From Gordonia soli NBRC 108243 (lineage in GTDB: Bacteria > Actinomycetota > Actinomycetes > Mycobacteriales > Mycobacteriaceae): DNA of 64,000 bases. Where the stretch lies: NCBI RefSeq assembly GCF_000334455.1, contig NZ_BANX01000020.1, forward strand, positions 124,001 through 188,000, written 5' to 3'. Shown here piece after piece: positions 1 to 8,182 of the stretch (its first letter is position 1; each line of letters opens with the position of its first letter). Under the pieces are notes generated by a model. It was not told the DNA's origin. It searched no databases and worked only from the letters and a program-made list of their open reading frames with translations. The position numbers and the translations under genes were made by a program.

Positions 1-1
1 C

Positions 2-457
2 GAGGTGACGGATCTGGGACTCGCCACGTTCGGTTGGGGCTGGCATCTCGAGGCAGCCCAGGCCGCGCTACGGCTGATCGTCGCGGGGACCTTCGATCGT
101 CACCCCGATCTCCAGGTCATCCTCGGGCACTGGGGCGAACTGCTCCTGTTCTGGCGCAGCCGGATCGCCGGCCTGAGTCGGGTCGCAGGTCTCGAACGCC
201 CGATGGACGACTACCTGCGCTCCAACATCCACGTCACCTGTTCTGGCATGCTCGATCCGGTGCTCCTGCGACACGTCCTCGATGTCACCACCCCGGATCG
301 GTTGATGTTCTCGACCGACTATCCGTTCCAGCGTCCGACCCGCGACGACATCGCCGGTTTCCTGGCCTGCTTCGACGATCCCGCCGCACGTGAACTGTTC
401 GTCGAGGGAAATGCTCGCCGCCTCTTCGGCATCAGCGTGCCCCCGGCCTCCGACTGA
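2..457 (+). CDS. Amidohydrolase-2 family protein, C-terminal part (cut by window edge)
   Basis: The reading frame is open from the first codon of the window, so only the last ~150 residues are present and the true start lies upstream. The segment carries the late metal-site motifs of the amidohydrolase-2/ACMSD-like TIM-barrel family: a strand ending in ILGHWGE and a later FSTDYPFQ whose aspartate is normally a metal ligand or acid/base. It ends with the family's usual helix (FVEGNARRLFGI). These enzymes hydrolyse or decarboxylate cyclic or aromatic substrates in the cytoplasm; the substrate cannot be told from this part. An in-frame GTG at position 5 is internal, not a start. The next gene converges on it, with a palindromic terminator between. 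Confidence 0.8.
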   Translation, partial: EVTDLGLATFGWGWHLEAAQAALRLIVAGTFDRHPDLQVILGHWGELLLFWRSRIAGLSRVAGLERPMDDYLRSNIHVTCSGMLDPVLLRHVLDVTTPDRLMFSTDYPFQRPTRDDIAGFLACFDDPAARELFVEGNARRLFGISVPPASD

Positions 458-531
458 CGAGCACGCGGCGCGACAGCCGATTCAGGCCCGACAGTAGCTC
501 TTCGGGTGTGGCGCTTCGGCTGTGGCTCTTC

Positions 532-553
532 GCCTGAGCCGGCCGGCTCAGGC
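532..553. terminator. 22-bp perfect palindrome between convergent genes
   Basis: GCCTGAGCCGG is followed directly by its exact reverse complement, giving a strong hairpin on either strand. It overlaps the stop codon of the leftward cutinase-like gene and lies 75 bases after the amidohydrolase stop, so it probably ends both transcripts. There is no U-tract, which is common in actinobacteria. Confidence 0.6.
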
Positions 554-1483
554 AGCCAACCGGAAGGAGGCAGCGGATGTCGAGAAGGTCGCCTGGACCT
601 GGATCCAGTGCGCGAGCACCTCGCAGCCAGTGGTCCCGGCATCCGTGACGGAGTCGGCGCGGTACTGCTCGACCGCGTAGGAGATGTGGCGTCCGCCTCC
701 ACGATTGCGCCAGCGGACGGTCCGCCAGGCCAGGACCGGCGGCAGATACCCGAGGACCTCACGCAGCGCTGACCGCAGTCGCCGCAGATCGCGACGCCAC
801 TGCCGCGGGCTGATCGCCGTTCGATGGGCGTTCTGGAAGTCGTTGCGGAACAGCGTCAGCACCATCGCGATCAACCAGTGTCCGAGCGCGGCGAAGGACA
901 ACGACCCGGTGAGATCGGCGATGTCGCGGATGAACGAGTCCGGCCGGGCATCACAGATCACGTCGCCGGGCACACCGATCCAGTGGACGGGGAGATCGTC
1001 CGGTAGATCGAGGCCGGGACCCGCGACTCCCCAACCGCTGCAACCGTCGACGGCGCCGGCAGGTTGGTGGGGGTCTGCGACGAGACCGACGGCGAGGATG
1101 TCGTCGACCCGCGCGTCGCCCTCGGCCACCAGCTGATGGATCGCGGTCCGGACCACCACCGCGCCTTGGGAGTAGGCGATCAACGCGATCGGACCGGGCG
1201 TCTCGGCCAAGGCCGCTCGCAGCCGCCGAGTGCCCTCGGCGACGCTGAGCGCGTAACTCATGCCACCCGGTCGAGGTGACGGGCCGTAACTGGCCGGGTA
1301 GCCGACCCACCGTGACCGGAACCGGTCGTCGAGGTCACGAGTGACCGCCGAGAGCATCCCGGTGACATGACGTCGACGATCCGCGCTCCAGGACTCGCCG
1401 GTGCCGCCGACCGCGAGCACGGTGATGACCTGCCTGCAGTCGGTACCCGACGAGGTGTCCTCGGTCGTGCGGTCGTCGTCCAT
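548..1483 (-). CDS. Cutinase/lysin B-like alpha/beta hydrolase
   Basis: A protein of about 311 residues with an early beta strand (ITVLAVGGTGESW) and a nucleophile elbow of AYSQGA type (Gly/Ala-Tyr-Ser-Gln-Gly), typical of cutinases and of mycobacteriophage lysin B-like esterases. A later ADPHQPAG and a GHW segment near residue 210 fit the remaining Asp/His of a Ser-His-Asp triad. I see no signal peptide, so it may act in the cytoplasm or on lipid esters by another route. The ATG at 1483 was chosen; the frame can be extended to a GTG at 1540, but neither start has a convincing ribosome site. It could hydrolyse mycolate or other lipid esters (inference). The substrate is unknown. Confidence 0.7.
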   Translation of the reverse strand: MDDDRTTEDTSSGTDCRQVITVLAVGGTGESWSADRRRHVTGMLSAVTRDLDDRFRSRWVGYPASYGPSPRPGGMSYALSVAEGTRRLRAALAETPGPIALIAYSQGAVVVRTAIHQLVAEGDARVDDILAVGLVADPHQPAGAVDGCSGWGVAGPGLDLPDDLPVHWIGVPGDVICDARPDSFIRDIADLTGSLSFAALGHWLIAMVLTLFRNDFQNAHRTAISPRQWRRDLRRLRSALREVLGYLPPVLAWRTVRWRNRGGGRHISYAVEQYRADSVTDAGTTGCEVLAHWIQVQATFSTSAASFRLAA

Positions 1484-1597
1484 GTCCCCAGGATGCGCCC
1501 GCGAGGTGAGAGCAGCACCGGTGCGACGCTGAGAGTTCACTGAGGTTGTCGCTTGGTCGCCACTGGTACGGTCGGCGGCCCGGGGCGGGACGGCCGC

Positions 1598-2401
1598 TCA
1601 GGTCTGGCAGACCGGGCACCAGTAGAGGTTGCGGCCTTCGAGGTCGGCCTGCCGGACCGTGGTCCCGCAGGTCCGGCACTCGTCACCGGCCCGGCGGTAC
1701 ACGTAGGTGCGGGGACGGTCGCGGGCATAGGAGCCGGGTCCGTGGTCGTCCTCGGGCCGGATGACGTGGATTCGGCCGCGGCGTACACCTATTCGCATCA
1801 GGGCGACCAGATCCGCCCACACCTCGTCGAACTCGTCGCGCGTCATCCGATCGCCGCGTCGATACGGATCGATACCGGCCCGGAACAGCACCTCGGCCCG
1901 GTACACGTTGCCGACACCTGCGATGACCTTCTGGTCCATCAGCAGCGACCCGATCGGTCGTTTCGACCGCGAGATGGCCTTCCAGGCGACGTCGGGATCG
2001 GCGTCGCGACGGAGTGGATCGGGTCCGAGCCGGGAGACGAGCGCCTCGAGATCAGCCGGGGTGAAGATCTCACACGCGGTCGGACCGCGCAGGTCCACCC
2101 CGGCGTCGGTTCCTTCGATACGCATCCGCACCTGACCGACGGGGGCCGGCATCGGCATCGGCACCTCGGTGAACGCCCCGTAGAGACCGAGATGCACATG
2201 GACGATCCGCTCGGACCGTGCCGGTCCGTATCGGTGGACGAGGTGCTTGCCCCACGCCTCTGCCGTGCGGAGCACCAGGCCGTCGATCTCGGCGGCGCCG
2301 TCGGCGAATCGGCCTTGAGGGCTGCTGACCCGCACCGTCTCGCCGCCGAAGATCCGCTGGTGTCGGCGGGCGAGCCGGTGGAGGGTATGCCCTTCGGGCA
2401 C
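1598..2401 (-). CDS. nei1: Endonuclease VIII / Fpg-Nei family DNA glycosylase (Nei1 type)
   Basis: A bifunctional base-excision repair glycosylase/AP lyase of 267 residues. It begins MPEGHTLHRLA, so after Met removal Pro2 is the Schiff-base nucleophile and Glu3 the catalytic acid. A conserved lysine sits in AWGKHLVHRY, and the C terminus is a four-cysteine zinc finger (CRTC...CPVC) ending in CQT. Sequence and position before rpiB match mycobacterial Rv2464c. It removes oxidised pyrimidines such as thymine glycol and cuts the strand. It is downstream of rpiB on the same strand with a 16-base gap, so the two are probably cotranscribed. Confidence 0.93.
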   Translation of the reverse strand: MPEGHTLHRLARRHQRIFGGETVRVSSPQGRFADGAAEIDGLVLRTAEAWGKHLVHRYGPARSERIVHVHLGLYGAFTEVPMPMPAPVGQVRMRIEGTDAGVDLRGPTACEIFTPADLEALVSRLGPDPLRRDADPDVAWKAISRSKRPIGSLLMDQKVIAGVGNVYRAEVLFRAGIDPYRRGDRMTRDEFDEVWADLVALMRIGVRRGRIHVIRPEDDHGPGSYARDRPRTYVYRRAGDECRTCGTTVRQADLEGRNLYWCPVCQT

Positions 2402-2417
2402 TGCTACGACCTACCGG

Positions 2418-2894
2418 TCAGGCCTGTTCCGGCAGTGCCGGGGCATCGCCGGTGCGCTCGTACTCGGCCAGGATGTCGATACGGCGCTGGTGACGGGCCT
2501 CGTCGGACCACGGCGTGGTGACAAAGGCATCGACGATCGCGAACGCTTCTTCGGGAGTGTGCATCCGGCCCCCGATGCCGATGAGCTGCGCGTTGTTGTG
2601 CTGACGAGCGAGCTGGGCGGTCTCGACGCTCCAGGCGAGGGCGCACCGCGCCCCGGGCACCTTGTTGGCGGCGATCTGCTCGCCGTTGCCGCTGCCGCCG
2701 AGCACGATCCCGAGGCTTCCGGGGTCGGCGACGGTGCGGCGAGCGGCCTCGATGCAGAAGGCCGGGTAGTCGTCGGCTGCGTCGTAGACGTGCGCCCCGA
2801 CATCGACGACATCGTGGCCACCGGCCTTGAGGTGGTCGGCGATCTGGTTCTTCAATTCGAATCCGGCATGGTCGGCACCGAGGTAGACACGCAT
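2418..2894 (-). CDS. rpiB: Ribose-5-phosphate isomerase B
   Basis: A 158-residue RpiB that interconverts ribose 5-phosphate and ribulose 5-phosphate in the non-oxidative pentose phosphate pathway. The N terminus has the phosphate/substrate site ADHAGFELK, and the loop GGSGNGEQIAANK carries a glutamate where the E. coli enzyme has a cysteine. That glutamate is the actinobacterial form of the catalytic base. Length fits the family. It starts just 22 bases from the divergent M48 protease gene, and the two promoters must share that gap. nei1 follows in the same direction. Confidence 0.95.
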   Translation of the reverse strand: MRVYLGADHAGFELKNQIADHLKAGGHDVVDVGAHVYDAADDYPAFCIEAARRTVADPGSLGIVLGGSGNGEQIAANKVPGARCALAWSVETAQLARQHNNAQLIGIGGRMHTPEEAFAIVDAFVTTPWSDEARHQRRIDILAEYERTGDAPALPEQA

Positions 2895-2904
2895 GGCGCC
2901 ACTA

Positions 2905-2910
2905 TAGATT
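2905..2910 (+). promoter_or_regulatory. -10 element (TAGATT) of a leaderless M48 gene
   Basis: TAGATT ends exactly 6 bases before the GTG start at 2917. Transcription would begin at or next to the start codon, and no Shine-Dalgarno sequence is present. The same spacing recurs before cmrA, orn and bcp in this window. Confidence 0.5.
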
Positions 2911-2916
2911 GGACGC

Positions 2917-3930
2917 GTGGACGCCCGATCGCCGATACCGAATGTGCCCGGGGTCGCGGACCCGACCGGCCCCGCCCCCGACCAGCATGACGCCGTGGCC
3001 GGCCGTCACTGGCTGACGCCGGCACGGTTCGCCCAGGACCCCCATCGACACCCGTGGGAGATCCCCCTGTTGATCCTGGTCATCGCGATCACGGTGTTCG
3101 GGTACGTCGTGGTCATCGCGCTGGTCGCGTTCGGCGGTCTCAACCAGTTGTTCCTGGGGGTCCTGTTCGGGCCGCTGCTACTGCTGTTCATCCGCGGTGT
3201 CACGTACGCGACTCCGCGGACCAGTGGCGTACAGATGACGCCGAGTCAGTTCCCGGCCGGTCATCGGATGGTCGTCGAGGCGGCCGCGCGGTACGGACTC
3301 GAGTACGTCCCCGACGCCTACGTGGTGCTCGGCAACGGCCAGATCAACGCCTTCGCCTCCGGACACGGGTTCCGGCGGTACGTGGTCGTCTACTCGGATC
3401 TGTTCGAGATCGGTGGCGAGGCACGCGATCCCGACGCGCTGAGGTTCATCATCTCGCACGAGATCGGCCACATCGCCGCAGGTCACACGTCCTACTGGCG
3501 GCAACTCACCACGACGGTCGGGATGTACGTACCGCTCCTCGGCTCGGCATTGTCGCGGTCTCAGGAGTACACCGCCGACAACTTCGGCTACTACTCCCAG
3601 CCGTCGGGTTCGAGGGGCGCGATCGGGGTGTTGTCCGCCGGCAAGTACATGCTGTCGGCGATCGATTTCGATCAGTTCGCCGACCGCGCCACGCATGAGC
3701 GGGGCTTCTTCGTCTTCGTCGTCAACGCGCTGGCGACCCACCCCGTCCTGACGTGGCGGGCGGCAGCCCTGCGTGACCGCACCCGCGCGGGCGCGATGTT
3801 CCTGCGTCCCAAGCAGATCGTGCGCGGAGTCGGCAGCGGCAACGTGGTACCTATTCCGCCGCCACCGCATCCGGTCACCACCGCCCAGGGCAGCCTGCCG
3901 AACGGACTGGAGATGCCTCCCAAGTTCTGA
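2917..3930 (+). CDS. M48 family membrane zinc metalloprotease
   Basis: A 337-residue membrane protease. A Pro-rich cytoplasmic N terminus is followed by two adjacent membrane segments (about residues 48-92) and the catalytic domain. The zinc motif HEIGHIAAGH (near residue 180) supplies two histidine ligands and the catalytic glutamate, and a downstream EYTAD gives the third ligand. Such HtpX/Ste24-like enzymes degrade misfolded or damaged membrane proteins. Start choice: GTG at 2917, with a -10 element directly upstream. It is monocistronic, with a strong hairpin terminator after it. I do not remember it at this place in M. tuberculosis, so it is probably a lineage-specific insertion. Confidence 0.88.
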   Translation: MDARSPIPNVPGVADPTGPAPDQHDAVAGRHWLTPARFAQDPHRHPWEIPLLILVIAITVFGYVVVIALVAFGGLNQLFLGVLFGPLLLLFIRGVTYATPRTSGVQMTPSQFPAGHRMVVEAAARYGLEYVPDAYVVLGNGQINAFASGHGFRRYVVVYSDLFEIGGEARDPDALRFIISHEIGHIAAGHTSYWRQLTTTVGMYVPLLGSALSRSQEYTADNFGYYSQPSGSRGAIGVLSAGKYMLSAIDFDQFADRATHERGFFVFVVNALATHPVLTWRAAALRDRTRAGAMFLRPKQIVRGVGSGNVVPIPPPPHPVTTAQGSLPNGLEMPPKF

Positions 3931-3989
3931 CGGCGCGCTCGACCATCCGGCGTCCGGGCGCCTCTCGACGGTCACCGCTGCCCGACGAT

Positions 3990-4020
3990 GTCGGCCGCCC
4001 GGCGGTTCCGGGCGGCCGAC
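3990..4020. terminator. Hairpin between convergent M48 and CPWC genes
   Basis: A perfect 12-bp stem (GTCGGCCGCCCG and its complement) around a 7-base loop lies between the two stop codons, and probably terminates both convergent genes. Confidence 0.65.
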
Positions 4021-4044
4021 GATCACCATCTCTTCGGTTGCAGG

Positions 4045-4653
4045 TCAGTCGAACTGCGGATCCTCGTTGCGACTGCGCTTGAGCTCGAAGAAGTGCGGGT
4101 ACGACGACAACGCGACCGCACCGTCCCACACGGTTCCCGCCGTCTCGCCGCGCGGGATGCGAGACAGCACCGGACCGAAGAAGGCGACACCGTTGACGTG
4201 GATCGTCGGCGTGCCGACGTCGTCACCGACCTTGTCCATGCCCTCGTGATGACTCTTCCGGATCGCCTCGTCGAACTCCTCGGAGTCGGCTGCTGCCGCC
4301 AGTGACGGATCGAGATCCAGCTCGGCGAGTGACTCGCTGATCACCTGGTCGAGATCTTTGATGCCCTGGTTGTGGATACGCGTCCCGAACGCCGCATAGA
4401 GCGGGGCCAGGATCTCGTCACCCTTCGCAGCGGCTGCGGCGGCGATCACCCGGACCGGACGCCACGCCTGGGCCAGACCCTTGCGGTAGTCCTCGGGGAT
4501 GTCTTTGCCCTCGTTGAGCACCGCGAGGCTCATGATGTGGAAGTTGACGTCGATGTCCCGGACCTGCTCGGCCTCCAGGATCCAGCGCGACGTGATCCAA
4601 CACCAGGGGCACAGCGGGTCGAACCAGAAGTCCACGCGATCTCGTCGGGCCAT
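4045..4653 (-). CDS. DsbA-like mycothiol-dependent reductase (Rv2466c type)
   Basis: A 202-residue cytosolic thioredoxin-fold protein with a DsbA helical insert. The active site is CPWC (WFDPLCPWCW, residues ~12-21), and a cis-proline strand (GTPTIHVNG) lies near residue 155. In M. tuberculosis the homologue Rv2466c is a mycothiol-dependent nitroreductase that activates the prodrug TP053, and the order rpiB-this-pepN is the same. The frame stays open far upstream, but the start at 4653 (MARRDRVDFWFD) fits the family. It diverges from pepN across a 216-base gap. Likely role: reduction of mycothiol mixed disulphides or nitro compounds. Confidence 0.9.
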   Translation of the reverse strand: MARRDRVDFWFDPLCPWCWITSRWILEAEQVRDIDVNFHIMSLAVLNEGKDIPEDYRKGLAQAWRPVRVIAAAAAAKGDEILAPLYAAFGTRIHNQGIKDLDQVISESLAELDLDPSLAAAADSEEFDEAIRKSHHEGMDKVGDDVGTPTIHVNGVAFFGPVLSRIPRGETAGTVWDGAVALSSYPHFFELKRSRNEDPQFD

Positions 4654-4869
4654 CTCAACTGTCCTCTCGTCGGGGCCACGCGGCTGTGTGTTCGCCGGCC
4701 GCGCGATGGTCTGTTCGTCACCGTACCGCCGGACGACGGCGATGCGGTCCGCTGAGTACAACCGGCCGATGCCGCGGACATTCCCGCCGACGCCGAAGTG
4801 GATAAGCTGGCGCCGGACACCCGCCGATCGGCGGACACCATGGCAAACGAGAGGCGGGAAGACGCGACC

Positions 4870-7458
4870 GTGACTGCTCCCAATCTGACCCGAGACCAGG
4901 CCCGCGAACGTGCAGCCCTCATCGACGTCGAGTCCTACGTCATCGACCTGGACCTCACCGACGGAGCAGGCCACCCGGGGACCGACACCTTCCGATCGAC
5001 CACGACGATCACCTTCACCGCCACCGCCGGGTCGCAGACTTTCGTCGACCTCGTCGCTCCGCGCGTGCATTCGGCAACCCTCAACGGAACCGAACTCGAT
5101 GTCTCGACCTTCGACGAGTCGGTCGGTATCCCACTCCCCGACCTCGCCGAGCGCAACGAGCTCACGGTCGTCGCCGACGCCGCGTACTCGAACACCGGCG
5201 AGGGCCTCCACCGCTTCGTCGACCCCACCGACGACGCCGTGTATCTGTACTCGCAGTTCGAGACCGCCGACGCGAAGCGGATGTTCGCGTGCTTCGATCA
5301 GCCCGATCTCAAGTCGACCTACACGCTGACCGTCACGGCACCGACCGACTGGAAGGTCATCTCCAACTCGCCGGTCGTCAACGACCTGGCTGCCGAACCC
5401 GGTGTGCACCGCTTCCGCGAGACCCCGGTGCTGAGCACCTACCTCGTCGCACTCATCGCCGGGCCGTACGCCGAGTGGACGGACGCCTACACCGACGACC
5501 ACGGCACCATCCCGCTCGGGATCTATTGCCGCGCATCGTTGGCCGAGCACATGGACGCCGATCGGCTGTTCACCGAGACCAAGCAGGGCTTCGGGTTCTA
5601 TCACCAGAACTTCGGCGTCCCGTACGCCTTCGGCAAGTACGACCAGCTGTTCGTCCCCGAGTTCAACGCGGGCGCCATGGAGAACGCCGGGGCCGTGACC
5701 TTCCTCGAGGACTACGTGTTCCGTTCCCGGGTCACCAAGGCGCAGTACGAGCGTCGGGCCGAGACCGTGCTGCACGAGATGGCCCACATGTGGTTCGGCG
5801 ACCTCGTCACCATGCAGTGGTGGGATGACCTGTGGCTCAACGAGTCCTTCGCGACCTTCGCCTCGGTCCTCTGCCAGTCCGAGGCCACCGAGTACACGAG
5901 CGCGTGGACGACCTTCGCCAACGTCGAGAAGTCATGGGCTTACCGCCAGGACCAGTTGCCGTCGACCCACCCGGTGGCCGCCGACATCCCCGACATCGCC
6001 GCTGTCGAGGTGAACTTCGACGGGATCACCTACGCCAAGGGCGCCTCGGTGCTCAAGCAGTTGGTGGCCTACGTCGGCCTCGAGCCCTTCCTGGCCGGTC
6101 TGCGCGACTACTTCGCCGCTCACAGCTTCGGCAACGCCACCTTCGGCGATCTCCTGTCGGCACTGGAGAAGGCATCCGGCCGGGATCTGTCCGACTGGGG
6201 CGATCAGTGGCTGAAGACCACCGGCATCAACGTGATCCGTCCGCACTTCGAGCTCGCCGAGGACGGCACGTTCACATCGTTCGACATCCTGCAGGACGGC
6301 GCTGCCCCCGGGGCCGGGGAGACGCGCGTCCATCGACTCCGCGTGGGTGTCTACGCCGACAACGGTTCGGGCGCCATCGAACTCGCGCACAGCGTGGAGC
6401 TCGACATCGAGGGCGAGCGCACCGAGGTGCCGGATCTGGTCGGTGTACACCGTGGCGACATCGTGGTGCTCAACGACGGCGATCTGACCTACGCATCGGT
6501 CCGACTCGATCCCGACTCACTGGCCACCGCGACCGCCCGCATCGGCGACATCACCGATCCGCTCCCGCGGACACTCATCTGGTCCGCGGCCTGGGAGATG
6601 ACCCGTCAGGCCGAACTGCGCGCCCGTGACTTCGTCGAACTCGTCGCGCGCGGGATCGCCGCGGAGGCCGAGATCGGCGTGGTGCAGCGGGTGCTGATGC
6701 AGGCCACCACGGCGTTGGACGCCTACGCCGACCCCGAGTGGGCCACGACGACCGGTTGGCCGCAGTTCAGCGCCCGACTACTGGAACTGGCACGCGCGGC
6801 CGACGCGGGTTCGGACCATCAGCTCGCGTTCGTCAACACCCTGTTGGCCGGACGTCTCGCGGAGGCGGAGATCGCCGTCGTCACCGCGCTGCACGAGGGC
6901 TCCGACCCCGCCGACGTCGGGTTGCCGGGACTCACGGTCGACACCGATCTCCGCTGGAAGTTGGTGACCGCGTTGGCAACTGCGGGCAGCATCGACACCG
7001 ACCCGTCCTCGACGCCGGTGATCGATGCCGAGGCGCAGCGGGACGCCACCTCCACCGGCGCGCGTATCGCCGCCGCGGCGCGTGCATCACGTCCGCTCCC
7101 CGAGGCCAAGGCCGACGCGTGGGCGCAGGCCGTGGACGACGACTCGCTGTCGAACATCTACACCCGCGCGGTGGTGGGGGGATTCGCCCGATCCGGACAG
7201 GGACACTTGCTCGATCCGTACCTGCAGAAGTATTTCGATGCGGTGCAGGGTGTCTGGGATCGTCGTTCCAGCGAGGTCGCGCAGACCGTCGTCATCGGTC
7301 TCTACCCGAGCTGGGCGATCAGCGAGGAGGGGCTGGCCGCGGCCGACCGTTTCCTCGCCGAGGACCATCCCTCGGCGCTGGCCCGACTGATCTCCGAGGG
7401 ACGCGACTCGGTCGCGCGTTCCCTCCGGGCGCGGACGTTCGACGCTTCCGAGAGCTGA
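4870..7458 (+). CDS. pepN: Aminopeptidase N (M1 zinc metallopeptidase)
   Basis: An 862-residue M1 aminopeptidase that removes N-terminal residues from peptides in the cytoplasm. Seen in order: the N-terminal beta domain, the exopeptidase motif GAMEN (in FNAGAMENAG), the zinc motif HEMAH followed by WWDDLWLNE with the third ligand glutamate, then the ERAP1-like helical C-terminal domain. The GTG at 4870 is chosen (VTAPNLTRDQ) because the actinobacterial family begins with xxPNLTRDQA. It has a purine-rich site (GAGGCGGGAAG) upstream. An in-frame start at 4798 would add 24 unmatched residues. Length and motifs are complete. Confidence 0.95.
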   Translation: MTAPNLTRDQARERAALIDVESYVIDLDLTDGAGHPGTDTFRSTTTITFTATAGSQTFVDLVAPRVHSATLNGTELDVSTFDESVGIPLPDLAERNELTVVADAAYSNTGEGLHRFVDPTDDAVYLYSQFETADAKRMFACFDQPDLKSTYTLTVTAPTDWKVISNSPVVNDLAAEPGVHRFRETPVLSTYLVALIAGPYAEWTDAYTDDHGTIPLGIYCRASLAEHMDADRLFTETKQGFGFYHQNFGVPYAFGKYDQLFVPEFNAGAMENAGAVTFLEDYVFRSRVTKAQYERRAETVLHEMAHMWFGDLVTMQWWDDLWLNESFATFASVLCQSEATEYTSAWTTFANVEKSWAYRQDQLPSTHPVAADIPDIAAVEVNFDGITYAKGASVLKQLVAYVGLEPFLAGLRDYFAAHSFGNATFGDLLSALEKASGRDLSDWGDQWLKTTGINVIRPHFELAEDGTFTSFDILQDGAAPGAGETRVHRLRVGVYADNGSGAIELAHSVELDIEGERTEVPDLVGVHRGDIVVLNDGDLTYASVRLDPDSLATATARIGDITDPLPRTLIWSAAWEMTRQAELRARDFVELVARGIAAEAEIGVVQRVLMQATTALDAYADPEWATTTGWPQFSARLLELARAADAGSDHQLAFVNTLLAGRLAEAEIAVVTALHEGSDPADVGLPGLTVDTDLRWKLVTALATAGSIDTDPSSTPVIDAEAQRDATSTGARIAAAARASRPLPEAKADAWAQAVDDDSLSNIYTRAVVGGFARSGQGHLLDPYLQKYFDAVQGVWDRRSSEVAQTVVIGLYPSWAISEEGLAAADRFLAEDHPSALARLISEGRDSVARSLRARTFDASES

Positions 7459-7486
7459 CGCGGATTCCCTCAGGCGCGGGGACGAT

Positions 7487-8182
7487 TCAGCGTCTCCGCC
7501 ATCGGTAACGCACCTGCGGCCGGCCGGCCGAACCGTATTCGGTCGTCCGGTCGAGGGTGCCGTCGTCGGCGAGCCGCTCCAGGTATCGCCAGGCCGTCAC
7601 ACGCGAGGTGCCGACCTCGACCGCGACCTCCGATGCGGTACGGCCGGTTGCGCTGTCCCGCACCGCCCGTGCGACGGCGTCCTCCGTCTCGGGTGCGGCC
7701 CCTTTCTTGGCCGATCGCCGGATGTCGGCGGTCCGGAGTTCCGCCAGGGCACGATCGACGTCACGTTGACTGACCGCGTCGGTGCCCGCCGGTAACGCGT
7801 CCCGGTACCGCAGGTACTGCTCGATCTTCTCGCGGAAGGCCGCATAGGTGAACGGTTTGATCAGGTAGAGCAGGACGCCGCGGGACATCGCGCTGCGCAC
7901 GGTCGCCAGATCCCGTTGCGCGGTGATCGCGATGATGTCGGGGTCGGGTCGTGTCCCGGAGAGAGCCGACGCGAGGTCGACACCGCGGGCGTCGGGCAGT
8001 CCGAGGTCGAGCAGGACCAGATCGACGGGATCGTCGCCCGCAGCGGCGGTCGTGACGACGCGCAGGGCCTCCTGCGCGGTACCCACGGCATCGACGACCT
8101 CGAATCCCCCGACGCGCTCGAGATAGGCCCGGTGGGCCTCGGCGATCAGCGGCTCGTCCTCGACGATCAGTACCCGGATCAC
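7487..8182 (-). CDS. CitB/DcuR-type response regulator for dicarboxylates
   Basis: A 231-residue response regulator. Its receiver domain (residues 1-120) has the acidic pair in VEDE, the phospho-acceptor aspartate in LVLLDLGLP and the switch lysine in LIKPF. A C-terminal helix-turn-helix (RTASEVAVEVGTSRVTAWRYLERL region) follows the DcuR/CitT pattern. The GTG at 8182 lies inside the kinase stop region: the kinase ends at 8179, giving a 4-base overlap and translational coupling. The divergent dctA beyond the kinase is the likely target (inference). Confidence 0.9.
   Translation of the reverse strand: MIRVLIVEDEPLIAEAHRAYLERVGGFEVVDAVGTAQEALRVVTTAAAGDDPVDLVLLDLGLPDARGVDLASALSGTRPDPDIIAITAQRDLATVRSAMSRGVLLYLIKPFTYAAFREKIEQYLRYRDALPAGTDAVSQRDVDRALAELRTADIRRSAKKGAAPETEDAVARAVRDSATGRTASEVAVEVGTSRVTAWRYLERLADDGTLDRTTEYGSAGRPQVRYRWRRR

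Noticed and set aside
5-7. GTG at position 5 as start of the first gene
   Set aside because: The frame is already open before it and the encoded part begins mid-domain; the gene is cut by the window edge.
4654-5787. Upstream extension of the CPWC protein to 580 residues
   Set aside because: The extra 378 residues run antisense through pepN; the family protein starts at 4653.
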